The notes below the pieces were generated by a model. The model worked only from the letters and a program-made list of their open reading frames with translations, did no database searches and had not been told where the DNA came from. 6,625 nucleotides of DNA from Paracoccaceae bacterium (lineage in GTDB: Bacteria > Pseudomonadota > Alphaproteobacteria > Rhodobacterales > Rhodobacteraceae), in contig WTGT01000190.1 in assembly GCA_011523445.1 (NCBI GenBank), positions 1 to 6,625 on the forward strand. Reading direction: 5' to 3'. Below are positions 6,525-6,625 of this stretch, in pieces. Position 1 is the first letter of the stretch; each line of letters opens with the position of its first letter. A program made the position numbers and the translations under genes.

Positions 6525-6529
6525 CCTCC
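6525..6529 (-). promoter_or_regulatory. Ribosome-binding site that decides the dapB start
   Basis: The minus strand reads GAGGGAGGA just before two TTG codons. GGAGG at 6529-6525 is 1 nt from the TTG at 6523, too close to work, and 7 nt from the TTG at 6517, which is ideal. This points to initiation at 6517. Confidence 0.65.
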
Positions 6530-6607
6530 CTCAAATACTTTTTTTTCACTATTCTAAACTATATACCATTTTTGTTTTCCTTGGTTTAAAGGTAAATGGG
6601 GTGAACT

Positions 6608-6625
6608 ATGGTTAAATCAACAAAG
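6608..6625 (+). CDS. Possible start of a gene running off the right edge
   Basis: ATG at 6608-6610 begins an open frame reading MVKSTK before the window ends. GGTGA at 6600-6604, a match to the ribosomal anti-Shine-Dalgarno complement, lies 3 nt upstream, which is good spacing for that part of the motif. The orientation would be divergent from dapB. Six codons are too few for any identification, and the ATG could be chance. The 80 or so bases between it and dapB are A+T-rich and show no promoter I would call. Confidence 0.3.

Overview
The window carries five complete protein-coding genes, one truncated gene at the left edge and a possible gene start at the right edge. It looks like chromosome from a free-living, probably marine alphaproteobacterium of moderate G+C. 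The main clue is a trimethylamine monooxygenase of the marine methylotroph/roseobacter/SAR116/SAR11 type, supported by a PlsC with an FPQGTR motif III and by a Liv-type ABC transporter. The taxon is inferred from gene content, because no rRNA or other marker is present.

Left part (1-3436, all minus strand): a four-gene Liv/urea/amide-type ABC importer operon. In transcription order it holds a periplasmic substrate-binding protein (3436-2150), a LivH-type permease (2109-1240), a LivM-type permease (1247-252) and the first 86 codons of a LivG-type ATPase (259 to beyond base 1). The last three overlap by 8 nt each, so they are probably translationally coupled. A 40-nt gap and a perfect 12-bp hairpin just inside livH separate the binding-protein gene from the rest. 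A LivF-type ATPase would be expected beyond the left edge.

Centre (3437-3550): a 114-bp, very A+T-rich divergent control region. It holds a good sigma70-like promoter pointing to the right and a 10-bp inverted repeat, one arm of which overlaps the -10 box. The gene it drives (3551-4891, plus strand) is a bacterial flavin-containing monooxygenase that I recognise as trimethylamine monooxygenase (Tmm), which oxidises TMA to TMAO. The head-to-head arrangement suggests, but does not prove, that the importer handles a methylated amine or other nitrogen compound and is co-regulated with tmm.

Right part (4962-6523, minus strand): a housekeeping pair, dapB (lysine/diaminopimelate synthesis) followed after 35 nt by plsC (phospholipid synthesis). 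It converges on tmm across a 70-nt gap with no visible terminator. dapB uses a TTG start. At 6608 a plus-strand ATG with a plausible ribosome-binding site may begin another gene, divergent from dapB.

No tRNA, rRNA, CRISPR array, insertion sequence or phage gene was seen. No stretch longer than 300 bases lacks a gene.
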